This document shows positions 32,651 through 45,647 of a stretch of 64,000 nucleotides of DNA, piece after piece. The first letter of the stretch is position 1. Each line of letters opens with the position of its first letter. Both the position numbers and the translations under genes were made by a program. The notes under the pieces are model-generated. The model ran no database searches. It was not told the origin of the DNA and saw only the letters and a list, made by a program, of their open reading frames with translations. The DNA is from Epiperipatus broadwayi (lineage: Eukaryota > Onychophora > Udeonychophora > Euonychophora > Peripatidae), in the NCBI GenBank assembly GCA_028023455.1, contig JAQFVV010000322.1, forward strand, positions 62,001-126,000. Direction: 5' to 3'.

Positions 32651-34204
32651 ATCGTTGCTTATTGGCCTGTAATAATCATTGGCTATGTTTTTATCTATAC
32701 ATCAGCCTATTGGCCTGTGGCAAACAATGCTTAATCTGATCAGATAAGGAGGCATCTGGAATAGTACACTTTTAAGAGAAGGGAGGACTATAACATTTCT
32801 TAACTTTAAAACTGTTTTAATAAAAATGGATATCTCACGGATAATGCTTACAAAGAAAAATCAAATAAATAAAAAATAATTCTTCTTCAAGAAAAAAGTA
32901 TATTTTTAACTATCTGATAATAAGGTTAATTACTGATCTGTTAATAAATATGATGAATAACTCTTATATTGTATATTCAGTCTTTTAATATTCACTTTAT
33001 AGGATTTTTTTTAAAAAAAAACTTAAGAAAGTCACTAGTTATGTGATAGTATTATATATGTGTGTATTTTTTTCAGTATAAGCTTTAAGATTTTTATATA
33101 AACAGTAGTGCTAAAATTTCTTACTATATTCTTTGTAATGTTGTCACTTTGTTTTATTTCAAGCATTATTGAGAATTTTTTATATAAAAGAGTTATGCCT
33201 AAATTTTGATGTTATAAAACATGTTATTTACTTTAGCTTTGCTTAATATTATATTTTTTAAATGTCTTGAGCTGAAATTAGATCCAGTTAAAATTAAAAT
33301 AGTGTCACCTTCTTAGCTGCTAGTAATTAAATGACATAGAAGGATTAAAGTCTCAATTGTTTTGCTACGTATTCATTGAAAATAAACATTACAACAATCA
33401 GTGATTTATAAAAAATGCTGAATTGGGCACAAAACTATTTATACAAATAACAAAAAAATAGGATTCTAAAAATGACAGAATAAGTAAAAATAGTATTGAT
33501 TTTTTAGTCCTGCTGCTGAAACTTAACTATATATATTTTAACATACAAAAATAAAAGTACATGATAAATTTCAGTTAAAAATTTGCTGTTTATGTAATCT
33601 TTTCTTTATCAATTCTTTACTGGTTATTTAGGTATTTATTTTAATATATATATATTACACCTAATTATTATTTATATACTAGTAATATTCTAGTAAGTTT
33701 TTATTTCCAAAATTATTATTTGATAATTAATATAAGTTGATGAATTATACACAAGTCAAATTAAAGAAATAAAAAGTTAAATATATTTTTGTTGAGTGAA
33801 TTTAAAAAATAATGTGCTGATATATAATGACAGGCAATGAAAGTTATCATATTACCAAGATCATCTCAAATTTAATGTTATTAATTATTAATTTTTAATA
33901 TTTTTTTAATGGAAGTTTAAACCTTGTAATTATTAACAAATTTTCACAAACATCAAATCTGAGAATTATTTCCAAAAGTTTTTTTTTTTTAAAGAAAAAA
34001 ACAGAATAAAATAAATAAAGATTATTTAATTAGTCGTCTATATTTTTGAGATAATATGGTTTTTACAAATAAAACAAGTAATTCAGGAAATATTACAAGA
34101 ATTTTAAAATGAAAACAAGAAATTTCAAAAGAAAAAAATAAAGATTGATGATGGTGTTAATGCATATGAAATTAATAGTTATAAATATCTTGATGAGATC
34201 ATTA
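32651..34204. other. AT-rich intron DNA, nothing recognised
   Basis: After the Gypsy remnant there is AT-rich sequence with homopolymers and short dyads only. No supported gene. Confidence 0.5.
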
Positions 34205-34740
34205 ATAAAACTACTAAACATCACATGATCACCATTTCTTATACTTGCTAATAACTTATTAAAACAAGCAAAACTCTCCATATAGTAGTGCCACTCAGTG
34301 CACGCCAGAATAATCAATGGATGCCAGAAGACTTGTGCATAAAATCCCTATCAGGCACTATTCATCCAATATTCCCAGACTAGTTTCTAGCTTGTGGCTT
34401 TCATCAGTGAGGAGCTGCTGCACCTAGATCTTAGGAGCCTTGGATCTGAGAACACTGCACCTAGATCTTAGGATCTAATGCAACCCTCCAGTAGCCACCT
34501 TTTATCTCTACTTAACTACAAAACTATGAGTCTAAAATTGAAAACAATAATATTTTTAATCCAAGCTCATTAGCTTATATAAGTCTGAACTCAGTTCAGT
34601 ATCCATACATTTTGGTGTCTTTGGTTCTTTAATAACCATAGCCACCACTATTCTATTAGGCGCAAGATTGGTATTAAACCACTAAACATCACATGATCAC
34701 AATTTCTGCTCATAACTGTTATTAAAAGATAATAACATTG
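34205..34740. repeat. MITE-family locus (AAAACTCTCC family), rearranged
   Basis: TTAAAACAAGCAAAACTCTC at 34259 opens a second long member of the family seen at 25659 (shared AATAATCAATGGATGCCAGA, CTTGTGCATAAAATCC and CACCTAGATCTTAG). About 50 bp around ACTAAACATCACATGATCAC occurs at both 34211-34262 and 34677-34728 in direct orientation. The right inverted arm is not intact. Confidence 0.55.
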
Positions 34741-35155
34741 ACGGTTGGAGAGTTTTTCAACTTGAAAAAAAAAAATTTTAATAAACATGTTTTATTAATG
34801 CTTATTTATAAATCTGAAACTTGGATAGAAATATCGACCTTAACAAAGAGATATTGAAAGTGAAATATGAATGAGAAAATAAATACTGCTGTCATTTCTG
34901 AAAGTATTAAGTGGCTGAAATAATGCTGAACAAGCATGTTACCTAGAAGTGAAGACAGTGTATGGATATTCAAACTTTAATATGGATTCCAAAAGATTGT
35001 AAAGATCACATATGAAATAGATAAATGACATAAGAATATTTGCTAAATTGATGTGAAAAATAGAAATTATGGATTAGAGAAATTAATTTATATTCAGAGT
35101 GATTTTCATCTTGCAGTGGATTGATAATTCTAGAAAATAATAATAATGATGTAGG
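34741..35155 (+). pseudogene. RTE LINE 3'-end fragment
   Basis: A heavily decayed copy of the C-terminal domain and tail of the same RTE family as the LINE at 11254-14464, here on the plus strand. Recognisable pieces are a KSETW-like start, a W-I-P-K-D-C-K-like segment (about 34985-35010), RSHMKxINDIR and the tail TTCATCTTGCAGTGGATTGA followed by an AAT-rich end. The tail corresponds to the reverse complement of 11260-11300. 5' truncation is usual for LINE insertions. Confidence 0.7.
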
Positions 35156-37060
35156 CAACAAAATTATGAATTTATGTCCCATTTGTTTTTATGTAAGATT
35201 TATTTCAAGAAAAATTACTTGGTCATTATTAAATCATCTTATTAATCTTTTTTAATGTTAGTAAATTCTGCAGCAGTTGATGAATTTATCTAATTCAAAA
35301 TTGACTTATTGAAGTTATGAAGCATTTCTTTTATACATGTACTTAATAATCTCACTCCACCACACATTATTGAAACATATGAATAAAAACATCTTAAAAG
35401 ACAAATGATCCCCAAGATGCACTTCAGAGTGAACCAGGACTTATTAGTTGAAACAGATCATAATATCTTACATATATTCTTATCATATGTTCGACATTTA
35501 TCATTAGTAAATTGTTACGTTTTGATTTATAAGTGTCAAGTTTATTCCACCCACAACTTTGACATGATCCACTCTAGATAAATACATTAATGATCATTAA
35601 TCATTTATTCTGTCTGCACTTAAGTTTTTTTTATTTCTTAGTAATGGCATTAATTTACCTATAATTTTATTAGTAAAGAATTTTTAAATAAGAACAGTTT
35701 CCAAATTGAAATGTATATAGATGTGAAATGACTATTTTTGAAATCAAGAAATACTTATAGGAATTTTTACTTAAGGTTTTTGATTACATGAGTAAATGAT
35801 CTAATATCTTATATTAGGTCTCTGGCATTGTTGCTTATTGTATCATTATGTTTACTTTGAACCAGAATAAAATTAAAGTTTGTATGTTTAATCATAACAA
35901 TTTTTATTTGACAGTTATATAGGTGTAAAATGTTAGCAGATGGTTTATTTGTTGGAGATTATTCTAATTAGTATGTAGAAATTTATTTGATATGTACATA
36001 TATAATTGATCATGCTTATTGTTTTACATAATCTATATAAATATATCTATTGTATATTTATATAATTAGGTCATCCAGATTGCTGGACTATCTAATTTAT
36101 GTAAATTTGATTGATATGCTTATAATATATTGTTTGAATTTTAATTTATAATTCTGTTATACAAGAAAAAGCAAACTGAATTCTATTCATGGTAGGAGTT
36201 TTATATCCTGCATTGAGGACATTGAGTTCACAATGTATTTTCAGAACTTAGAGTTAACATTTTGTAAAATACGTATTTAATAAGTTATAAGATTAATTTA
36301 GAGAGGAAATAAAATTAATCTTAATCAGATTTATCTGAATTCAGTAAAAATGCAATTAAGCAAAACATATAGTTGACAATAGATTATGGGAAGCGAGAAA
36401 TAAACAATCAGATAACAAAAGGAATTATACTAATTAAATTACAGAGCCTACCACCAAGTTTTTCCAAAAATAGTGACTTCTCCGGAAAACAAAAGGGACA
36501 GGAACATATCAAAACGAGCGGCGAGAAAGAAAGCAGGGTATGCATGTTCATTGTCGTCTTCGAGATAACTGCTTTACCAGAAGAAGCAGTGGAAGAAAAC
36601 CAGTGAGGGTAAACCATTAGACACTCAGGATCTAAAGTCCGAAGGTTCAATAAGCCGATTAGGATTTTTACAGATCGTACCGATATTATTATTTTGAAAC
36701 ATCTCGAGGACTGCCCAGGTTTGAAGATTCATTATAGTGTGAAGGTAAACGTTTTCTATCTTGTATTAATTAGCAAACGGACTTATTAAGTGAAAAGACT
36801 TGTGTTCTTAGTCAATGTATGATCAGATATTATTATCTAGCCTTGATTAGCAGTTGAACCTCATATATCTGCCTGTATGTATTTGTTGTTACATACATAA
36901 CCTCGATTAACATTTGACTTTATGTAGCTGCTTAAATATATTTTTAATGTGTATGTATATCAACTAGATCAGCATTTTTATTTTATATATCTGCTATATA
37001 TATATGTATTTTATTGTGTGTGTATAATTACGACCGCATCTTTTTGATGTCTCGTGCATA
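35156..37060. other. AT-rich DNA, possibly leader of Gypsy G2 at its right end
   Basis: No gene is supported. The open frames at 36373-36650 overlap on opposite strands and have no domain. The last few hundred bases before 37061 could be LTR or leader of the Gypsy element that follows, but I could not define an LTR or a primer-binding site. Confidence 0.4.
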
Positions 37061-37405
37061 TGCACATCTTACTTGTAATTAAAAACTCGATTAATAAATT
37101 GTTATCCTTATCCCATGATTAACGAATTAAGACATAGCAAACTTAGTTCAAACCTAGCCTAGAGTGAGAAAATTAATATTTGAAGTCAATTAGATTTAGA
37201 GAAATTTAAAATGTCTGTATTTAGGCAAAATTCGCGTATGCACATCTTACTTGTAATTAAAAACTCGATTAATAAATTGTTATCCATATCCCATGATTAA
37301 CGAATTAAGACATAGCAAACTTAGTTCAAACCTAGCTTAGAGCAAGAAAATTAATATTTGACTTCAATTAGATTTAGAGAAGTTTAAAATGTCTGTATTT
37401 AGGCA
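37061..37405 (+). repeat. 178-bp tandem duplication covering Gypsy G2 leader and gag start
   Basis: TGCACATCTTACTTGTAATT begins at 37061 and again at 37239. Both copies run through ATTAACGAATTAAGACATAG to ATGTCTGTATTTAGGCAAA. The gag start codon is therefore duplicated, and only the second copy continues into gag. Copies differ at few positions, so the duplication is relatively young. Confidence 0.85.
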
Positions 37406-38155
37406 AAGTTCTGTTGGAGAGTTTGATGTAGGTAAAGCCGCCGAATGACCACTACACCTATCACAAGTTGAAAATTTTTTCATTTTAAATGGTATCGAGG
37501 ATAGTAACTGTAAAGTCGCAGCACTCTTTATGTTTCTCAGGAACAAAAGTTATTGAAGTAGTAAATAATAACCCCCCGTAAATGAGAATTACCATTTGAG
37601 GAATTAATTAAAAAATTAAACAAATTTTTAGCCTTTGCTCATCCCGCTACAGCTAAGAAATCGAAACAGTTAAAGAGCGTAACATTAATATAGTATAATT
37701 CAGCTCTGAAGGTGCTTCTGGAAAATTGCGGGTATATGTATTTTGTTATAGAAATATTGATGGATCAATTACTATGAGCATGTCCAATGATAGGCTCCTC
37801 AACAATTGTTGACAGAAACTCATCTAACCTATGAAAGTGCAATAAAGAAAAGAATATCTTACGAGCTAATATTAGAACAGGCACAGACTTTTAGATCTGA
37901 AGAGAATATTAATACACAAGGTTTTAAGACAGATAAAACTTCTACAAATCCGCATAAACTTGAATTTGAAAAGAAAGACAAAATTAAATGTTTCATACTG
38001 TGGGAAAATTGGCCACATAGCAAAAGACTGTAAATGGAGGCATGGAACATGTTTCAAATGCAGAACTAAGTGGCATTTAGCATGCTCATGCAGAAAATTG
38101 GGGAACTCTGAAACCCAAATGAGAACTCAAGCAGAAAAGTAGGGGAGGTAAACCC
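37389..38155 (+). pseudogene. Gypsy G2 gag (broken)
   Basis: From the ATG at 37389 the frame reads MSVFRQSSVGEFDVGKAAE, a stop, then a QVENFFILNGIEDS region typical of K02A2.6-like gag N-termini. After frameshifts a block at 37806-38033 (LTYESAIKKRISYELILEQA) is followed by two zinc knuckles, SYCGKIGHIAKDC and CFKCRTKWHLACSC (about 37997-38090). The same two-knuckle layout occurs in the other Gypsy copies of this window. Confidence 0.75.
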
Positions 38156-38175
38156 TCCAAGACCTACGTAGTAAA

Positions 38176-39290
38176 ACATATGGAAATTGAGGTACTTCAA
38201 CAATTCATGATGGAATGCAAATCTGCGATAAAAATATTACTATGGAGACAAATACTGGCTAGGTATATCCACAATGTCGAAGGCAGATTGGCGAGCACTC
38301 TCAGCCACTAACCTCAACATTAAAATACAGGAAACTGACATTTAAGACTCAGGATGTGAGCAGAAACATGTTGGAAATTATTGGGGCGAGTAAACACTCT
38401 AATCAGATACTGAGAGAAAATAATAAAATTACCATTATATATTGTTAAAGAGAAAAATAGCTCTATAATAGGAAGAGATTGGTTTAGAGTGATAAGAATA
38501 CAATTCAGTCTAGTGAAAAAAATGTCCATAGAGCAAGAAATTCAAAGTCAATACCCAGATCTATTTAGTGAAGAATTTGAGTTAATATCAATGAGCTCAG
38601 CGGAGATAGAGTTAATTGAAAATGCATGCCCAGTTACATGTAAACCATGAATAATTCCTTTCATGTAGAAAATAAAAATTGGAGAAAATTCAAGAATAGC
38701 CCAATAAGGGCGTTTTGACACCTGTAAAAATGTTAGACTGCGCCATGCTTATAGTTATAATTACAAAACCCAATGGGCAAATTACATATTTATGGGGATG
38801 ATAGGGTGTCATAAATAAGTATTGAAATAAGGGGAGCATATCCTGCATCTAATGTGAGAGAAGTATTGGCTATTCTACAAAATGCATCACATTTTGTGAA
38901 ACTAGTTCCACTTTTCATCAAATACCAGTGACAGAGAGATCAACGGAAGTATTAATGCTAACACAACCCATGTAGGATTATTTAAATACAATCAACCACC
39001 ATTCGGTATATCATCAGCACTGAATATTTTTCAAGCAAAAATAGATGCTTTATTACAGAGTTTAGAGGGCATCACTTCGATGACATACCTGTAACAGCAT
39101 GCTCAGAAGAGATGCTGCATCAAAAGTAGCTTAAGGTATGTGAAAAATTGCAGATGTTTGGAGTAAAATTAAATGCACAAAAAGCATGTGAAGTACGAAT
39201 GAATTGCTATTCCTTGGGCACATAATCTCTGAATAGGGAAGCGCCCCTCAGCCAAGAAAGTAAAAGCCATATAAAATGTGATTTTAATAT
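38176..39290 (+). pseudogene. Gypsy G2 protease-RT (broken, 3'-truncated)
   Basis: Protease and RT survive only in pieces. A METNTG-like segment stands in place of the protease active site. It is followed by IIGRDWF and QSQYPDLFSEEFE (about 38470-38585), then FKYNQPPFGISSALNIFQ near 38975-39035, and HFDDIPVTA in place of the YLDDILV active-site box, so both Asp residues can still be read. The sequence ends shortly after the SAKKVKAI segment at 39285, before RNase H and integrase. Many stops; no function possible. Confidence 0.75.
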
Positions 39291-39916
39291 TCTGATATAA
39301 AGGCTGATGTAATGATGTGGCAAAAGCAAGAGTGAATTTTATATAGTATTCTAATAAATAATAAATTGCTAATGATGTAGCTTGAATGTGTTACAGTGAA
39401 ATTAATAATTATTTTGTTATTCATATAGCCTTCTAAGATGATGATAAAATTAAGATCATAGGTTAAATAAATGGAATTATAATTAAAATAGAATACAAAA
39501 ATAATTGTTTAAAAATAATTATTAAAATATATAAAGTATAACGATATATAAATATGTCGTTACATTAATTTAAAATAAAAACTTAAAAGTTCGCAAATAA
39601 AAGTAAAAAACTAAACGCTAAAATTAAAATGTTTGTTATACGTATATACATTCGCACAGATGCTAAACTTTAAAAAATTTTTTGTTAATAAGTAAAAAAA
39701 AGGTATTTGAATGTATTTTTTTTATATAAAAAAAAGATTTAAATATAAAAATAGTTTAAAAAAGAAATAACGTAAGTAAAAATAAAAACAGGTATTAATT
39801 AATTCCTGTAATCTATAAATGGAAATGATTGTTTATTAATTATCTAAAAGCTGTGTAATTAAAAAGTCAGATGAAAAGTTAGATAAGAGAAGAAAGAGAT
39901 TTTAGCTTGACCAATG

Positions 39917-40080
39917 GAAGCACCGAGCCTCAGCCCGGACCCGAACGAAAATTTGGATTAGTGACGTCTTTGTTCATTCAATCTGGAGATTTACTATAAA
40001 AAGAGAAATATTGAGTTCCAGACAGTTTTTTTTCGAACTTGATTTGATGAGAATGGTAAGACGCACTTGCCGTTCTCTCT
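39917..40080 (+). promoter_or_regulatory. Possible Pol II promoter (CCAAT and TATA boxes)
   Basis: TTGACCAATGGAAG (CCAAT-type) lies about 80 bp upstream of TACTATAAAAAGAGAAATAT (TATA-type), in a less AT-rich stretch containing several CpGs. It ends in a C/T-rich segment (CCGTTCTCTCTCATTTTTTT). The arrangement would fit a U3 region of a solo LTR or a host promoter. No coding region can be linked to it. Confidence 0.3.
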
Positions 40081-42476
40081 CATTTTTTTGTTTGTTTTAA
40101 AAAAAAAATATAAAATGAAAAGACTGTGATACAAGAATGGAACCAGCTAATGCTACCTCCAGAACATTATCTTCAAATGGAGACGTCGCGGGAATTAAAA
40201 AAGCAGAAACCTGGACTCTTCTACCGTAAGCTATATTGACATGAACTCTAAATTTAAAAATATTTAAGAACTTTCGTTCAAGCTTATGAACTTCCATCTG
40301 ATTTTTTTTTTTTTTTAAGGTAAAATCAAATTAATAATGTTTAATTTTATATGTTTTCCGATTGATAAAAATCATTTCCATTTTTTTTTTTCTTATTGTA
40401 AAGATTATTTAAATGCATGAAATTTAAGTTGTTTATAGACGCTTGCATGGATTCGTTTGCGGTTAATTATATTTTGGTTTTCATATTTGATCAAAATATA
40501 TAGACATTCAATAAATAATGATACTTTACGGTGAGTATCTAAAATGTATTTATTCGGATGTCTTTTAAGTTATTGGTGACAATGCAAGTATCTTATGGTG
40601 AATACTATTGGGTTACGTATAAATTTCCCTCCGCAATTGTCAGTAATCAATAATTTTGTATTTTGATCGTTTATGTTTATTTGGAAATGTTTTGACCGTG
40701 GAATCTATGTAATCGATCTATACCCAACCTTTTTAAACAAATCTGTGCGAACGTATCTAAATGTTAAACTTAAGTCGGGCGTGAATGGTTTATATAGATT
40801 TGTAAAGCTATATTAGGGAAGGGAAATCTTAGGTTATTTGTTTCGTAGTTGAATTGGGTCAATGGATTGGATATATTTGTGTAATTAGTAGATGTAGTAT
40901 GAGTTTCGCTACGTGCAGAATCGCTGTATACACCGCACCAACCCTTTGCCTATGGATGGGATTGTAAGTCGGCAAAAAGGATCGCGATCCCTTCCTATGG
41001 AGTTTTTATTTTATTGTTCTTCTTGCTATACAGACGTCATATTCCTGTATTGGACAAGAGTCAATGTTTTCTCTAACTATAGTGTTCAGATGTCCATTCC
41101 TGACAGTATAGTATATTTGTGCTGTTGTATTTTCATGCTACATTGAATACATAAATATATCAGATGGATTGATGCCAGTTTGACTGCGACTTTTAGCCTA
41201 AGGTTAAATAGGGATAGAACGTTTATTTTCAAATGCAAATCTATGTAGTCTATTCATACTCGACCCTCTAAATAAATAGTAAACTCATTATTTGCAATCT
41301 ACTTAAATTTTAGAATTAAAGATCAATATAAAAATATAAACGTTAAATTTATTCCTCAAAATTTAAATATTATATGTGCGTAAATAAATATTTTTATGTG
41401 TTAATTTCTGGCAGTGGCTTTTATTCTTTTATATTTAAGATATAAAATTAAGATATAGGTTTTTATCTCTGAGTCTCCACTGAGCTAGTGACTTGGGCTA
41501 ACGATCGGAATATTTAAATAAAGTGGAATCTTAACAGCACGTATCTGCCTACTCTATAAATTTTTCTAGGTTTAAATGCCTAGATGGCGCCTTGTAGTGC
41601 AGATATCGTTTTGCGGTTAGATTCGATCTTCACTTTCATTTCGATCGTTATAAAAGGTAGAAGGAAAATATATAAAACAAATTATATAAAATATAATATA
41701 AATACATGTATGAACATTTACAAAAAGTCAAACGATTTAATGAATGATTGGATAATGGATAGGGAATGGAAAGTAACATAAGCGGAAAATATATAAATAC
41801 AATGATAGCGATAACAAATTATAGGAAATGTCAATAGATGTCACTATAGTAAGATTTATATTATATTTTATTGATTAAAAATAATTGTATAATTAAAAAA
41901 TGATTAAATTTGTTAATTGTTCAGGAGATCATGTGATATTTGCACAGTGAATTAAAATTTATTCTTTAATCCAGAAATTTTTGGCTTTTAACTTCATCAC
42001 TCCATCGCATTATACCACGCATAGCAGTTCTATAATGATAAGTGGACTGTCGTAAGACAGAGAAGAAAAGAATATACACATTCCAGTTTGTAATTACAGA
42101 TTTCAAATAGATTTTATATTAGATAGAATAATTCTAAAAACGGCACTAACAATGCATAGGTACTATAATTTATCATTGGCAGAATCTAAATTTTAATCAT
42201 ATAAGAGTTTTTAAACCAAGAAAAATATGAATATCAAAATTCAATTTATTTAGCATGTAATTAAAGAGTCTAGAAATCCAATTATATGACAATTTTTACA
42301 AATCCAGTATTAGTTTACATCACCTTAAAAAAATCATGAAAATTCAAACTGAAAATATCGATATCTAAAAATAACCTATTATATAATATAAATATTCTAA
42401 TCATGGCTGCATTTTTATAATAATTCTGATGGTATTTTTTCATATAAAATAAATCATTGTTTTTAGTTATATTAGG
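40081..42476. other. No recognisable gene
   Basis: Mostly AT-rich, with somewhat less AT-rich patches near 40900-41060 and 41460-41660 (several CpGs; the latter contains TAGATGGCGCC). The frames at 40913-41146 and 41584-41781 show no domain. These patches may be old retroelement leaders. The missing integrase half of Gypsy element G4 was looked for here and not found. Confidence 0.45.
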
Positions 42477-42750
42477 TGCTCTGTATTCAGGGGAGTCATA
42501 ATTCGCCTGAAAAGCAATGAATAAATGAAATATAAAACAGTCTCTGAGGTGATAATATATTTTGAAACACTATAATAATATTCATAAGAAGATATAATGA
42601 CAATAGGAAATAGTTGATTCAAGACACGACTTGATATTCGTGTCTCCATAATCTTAATATAAGCCTTGAATTTCACGTAGCTCTATAGTCCGTACTTTAT
42701 GAGTTACATTATGCACTCATTTCAGGTAATATAAGATTTTACCTTATCCA
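42477..42750 (-). repeat. 3' LTR of Gypsy element G3
   Basis: 274 bp, matched in direct orientation by 46855-47128. Plus-strand ends are TGCTCTGTATTCAGGGGAGT and ...CTTATCCA, that is TGGATAAG...CAGAGCA on the element's own strand. On that strand it is preceded by purine-rich GAAGAAGATGAGAGCAGCAG, a good polypurine tract. Confidence 0.8.
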
Positions 42751-42937
42751 CTGCTGCTCTCATCTTCTTCATTGCTGAAGACTTCCTGAATTCTACCACT
42801 TTTAAGTCTTAATTTAAACAGCAATATAAAACAGTACATTCTTTCTTCACATGTACTTCAGGATGCTGCCAATTCACAGGAAATTCTATTCAACAGCGAG
42901 AGTTCATGCCCTCTCTTATCACCCAGAGTACCTCCCT

Positions 42938-44420
42938 CTATTCTGGAACATAGTCCTTAAATCTTATTGGTAGTTTATGATATCTAGGAGACCAGGCAAT
43001 GTGTGTTGCTTCAGTTTCACTGTTTAGCTTAGTTTGCCCAGTGCCAGGAAAATCCAAACTTTCTTCATTCAAACTTTGTTCAGTGAGAAAATCTTCTATC
43101 AATATTACTGGGGGTAATGATCCCCTTTCTTCCTTAGGCAAAAACATCCATTAGTTGCTATTTTCCATTGAAGTTTCTTTCTCTTCTAATTGTGCAGCAA
43201 TAAACCTTTATGGCCTTCTAACAGATGAATCATTTTATAGCTTTATCGTGCATATAACCTTGGACATTATACCAGTAACAATGCTAGGTATCCATTGTTT
43301 CTTAAGCATGTCTTGCACCCATACTGCTCACCAATATCAAATTTTGAGGGAGTCTTTTGATTATTTAGATTTTCCGAATTCGGTTTCATTACTTCTGTTT
43401 GTGACATGATTTTAGCAAGATTAGTACTACAAGTTCTATTAAATAACAAGAGATTAGCGGGTGATTTTCCATTTTTTGTACTAAGTAAAACATGTTGGAA
43501 GAACATGATTTCCATTTTTGTAAAACTGCTTTTCTTTAAACTTGTCTTGAGAGTTTGTACTGCTTTTTCTGCCAACCCATGTGAAGCAGGATGATAAGCG
43601 GGTGTTAGTATGTGTTGTATCCACTTATCGGATGAAAATGTTTCGAATTCTGCTGAAGTGAAACCGGTTCTATTATATGATACTATAACGTTCAAATATC
43701 CGTGAATGGAGAAAATGTCTTTTAATGCTTTAATGGTGCATTTAGTATTAACTGAAGGTACAGTACGATATTCTATCCAATTGCTAAAAGCATCCACATC
43801 AACAAATATCATAAATCTATTTATAGGACCAGCATGATCAATATGAACATGTTCCTATTCAACTCAATCCAGGAATTAAATGTTTTTCCAGGTAGATTAG
43901 CTGCTACTTGACAATTTGAACACATTTTTACGGTCTGTTCAATTTGATGATCGATTTGAGGCAATCATACATAAGAGTGTGCCTGGGCTTTTATCTTCAC
44001 TACCCCAGGATGTTCTGTATGTAAGAGTTTAAGAACTTTTCTCCTCTGGTATAAAAACACAATCATTTCTAACAACACAGTTATTACAGACTGATAGATA
44101 ATGTCGAGCATTCCATATAGCTGGATGAAGGAAATTTGACCAGTGATTAGGCCATCCAAGTCTAATCCACATCCGGAATCTCTCTTAATCCACTTTGCTA
44201 CTGTAGCACTATTTAATGGGTCTCCCATTTTTGCAACTTCGAGTAAGTTTACTTCAATAAATTCACATGGCTTATTCATCTTTACAGGTAACTGTGAAAA
44301 TGCATCGGCATGTGCTATTTTTCCCCAGTTTTATATATCAAATTGTAATCATGCATATCATTCTTTGACTGGAAGAATCAAGGATTTTTTTATTCTCAGA
44401 AAAATTACCCAATAATGGTC
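42938..44420 (-). pseudogene. Gypsy G3 integrase (HHCC, DDE core, tail), broken
   Basis: The zinc-binding domain at 43850-44040 shows LLHTEHPGVVK (His pair) and, after a stop, CSNC (Cys pair). The core at 43267-43812 starts MIFVDVDAFSNW, with the first catalytic Asp. The second motif reads VSYNRTGFTSAEF where VSDNG would be expected, so the second Asp is replaced by Tyr. The Glu in HGLAEKAVQTLK is kept. A tail at 42938-43147 ends RFKDYVPE, like the ends of K02A2.6-type polyproteins. Frameshifts separate the three parts. Integrase would insert the cDNA; with this Asp lost and the frame broken it cannot. Confidence 0.8.
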
Positions 44421-44429
44421 GGTGATCCC

Positions 44430-45563
44430 TATAAAGCGTAAAACTACGGCCATATATGTACTGGTGAATTTTTTTTACAGCGAAAATAATACAAAGAGCC
44501 TCTTTGTCCAGCTGGCTATAATTGATTTCAGCAGGTGATAAAGTACAAGATGTGTATGCTGTAGATCGCTCATGGCCAGTCCGTAAGTGGGAAATGACAA
44601 CACTAGAATATCTGAAGTGTCTGTGGTTACAATAAGTTCCAAATCACTTTGATAATAACAGAGTTTCACTGGATAACAAGTCTTTTGCCTTTTCAAATGC
44701 AATCTGTTGTACTTGTTTCCATTTCCAACACTGTTTTTTATGTCATAAGTCATAGAGTGGAGTTAAGACGTGTGCCTTGCCTTTAAAAAAAACTCAAAAA
44801 AGTTATGCAGACTCAAAAACGCTCGTAAGTTCTTAGCAGTTTTCAGGATAGGTATATTCCTAACTGCAGCCACTTTATGTGGATTTGGGCGTTTTCAATG
44901 TTTATCTATGACATACTCTAAAAACATAATTTCAGGTGTGGACCAAATACATTTATTGGCAATCTGATTCAGTTTTGAGCACACTCTTGAAACGCATTTT
45001 TTAATTCACTTTCAGATTCAGCACAGATGTGTATGTCATCCAAATATGGAATCACACCATCTAGACCATGTAACAATTGCCATCCACTTTAGATTGGAAA
45101 ATATTTGAAGCATTTGTAATTCCATAAGGTAGTTTATTAACTTTAAACAGTTCAATGTGTGTACACAATATTAATAGTCTGGCAGTTCTATCTGTAATTG
45201 GAATCTAATGTAAAGCTGATCATAAATCAGTTTTGGTGAAAACTAGCTTTTTGTAATGAAGCCAAAATTTCTGTAACACTGGGAACCGAATAAGCACTTT
45301 TTTTCAAGTAGCAATTCACTGTGTCTATAATCACCACACAAACTACCATCTGGTTTGAGTATAATGACAACTGGGGTCGCCCATGTTGAATCTTCAATCA
45401 GTGATAAGATGCCTTTTACCAGTTCATTAATAGCTTTCTCAACTTTCACCCTTAATGCGAATGGGAACTTACAAAGTTCACACATCACTGGCTGAGCATC
45501 ATCAGATAATTCAATATCCACTGGTGGACTCATATTTAATGTTGTTAAATGTTTTGAAAACAA
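44430..45563 (-). pseudogene. Gypsy G3 reverse transcriptase-RNase H, broken
   Basis: The RT start at 45243-45563 shows FPFALRVKVEKAINELV, STWATPVVIILKPDGSLC and CGDYR. The active-site box VIPYLDDIHI is still intact near 45040-45060, followed by a GI-x-x-AxK-like region. The RNase H part (44475-44753) shows ELIVTTDTSDI with its first acidic residue, and the S-x-A-E segment is decayed. At least two stops and two frameshifts lie between these blocks. Confidence 0.8.
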
Positions 45564-45647
45564 CTGTGGAAATGTTTTTTGTATAACACTTTCTAATTTA
45601 ACTGTCTTAATGATGTGTATAGAGATGCCTAATGGATGGAAGCAGTT

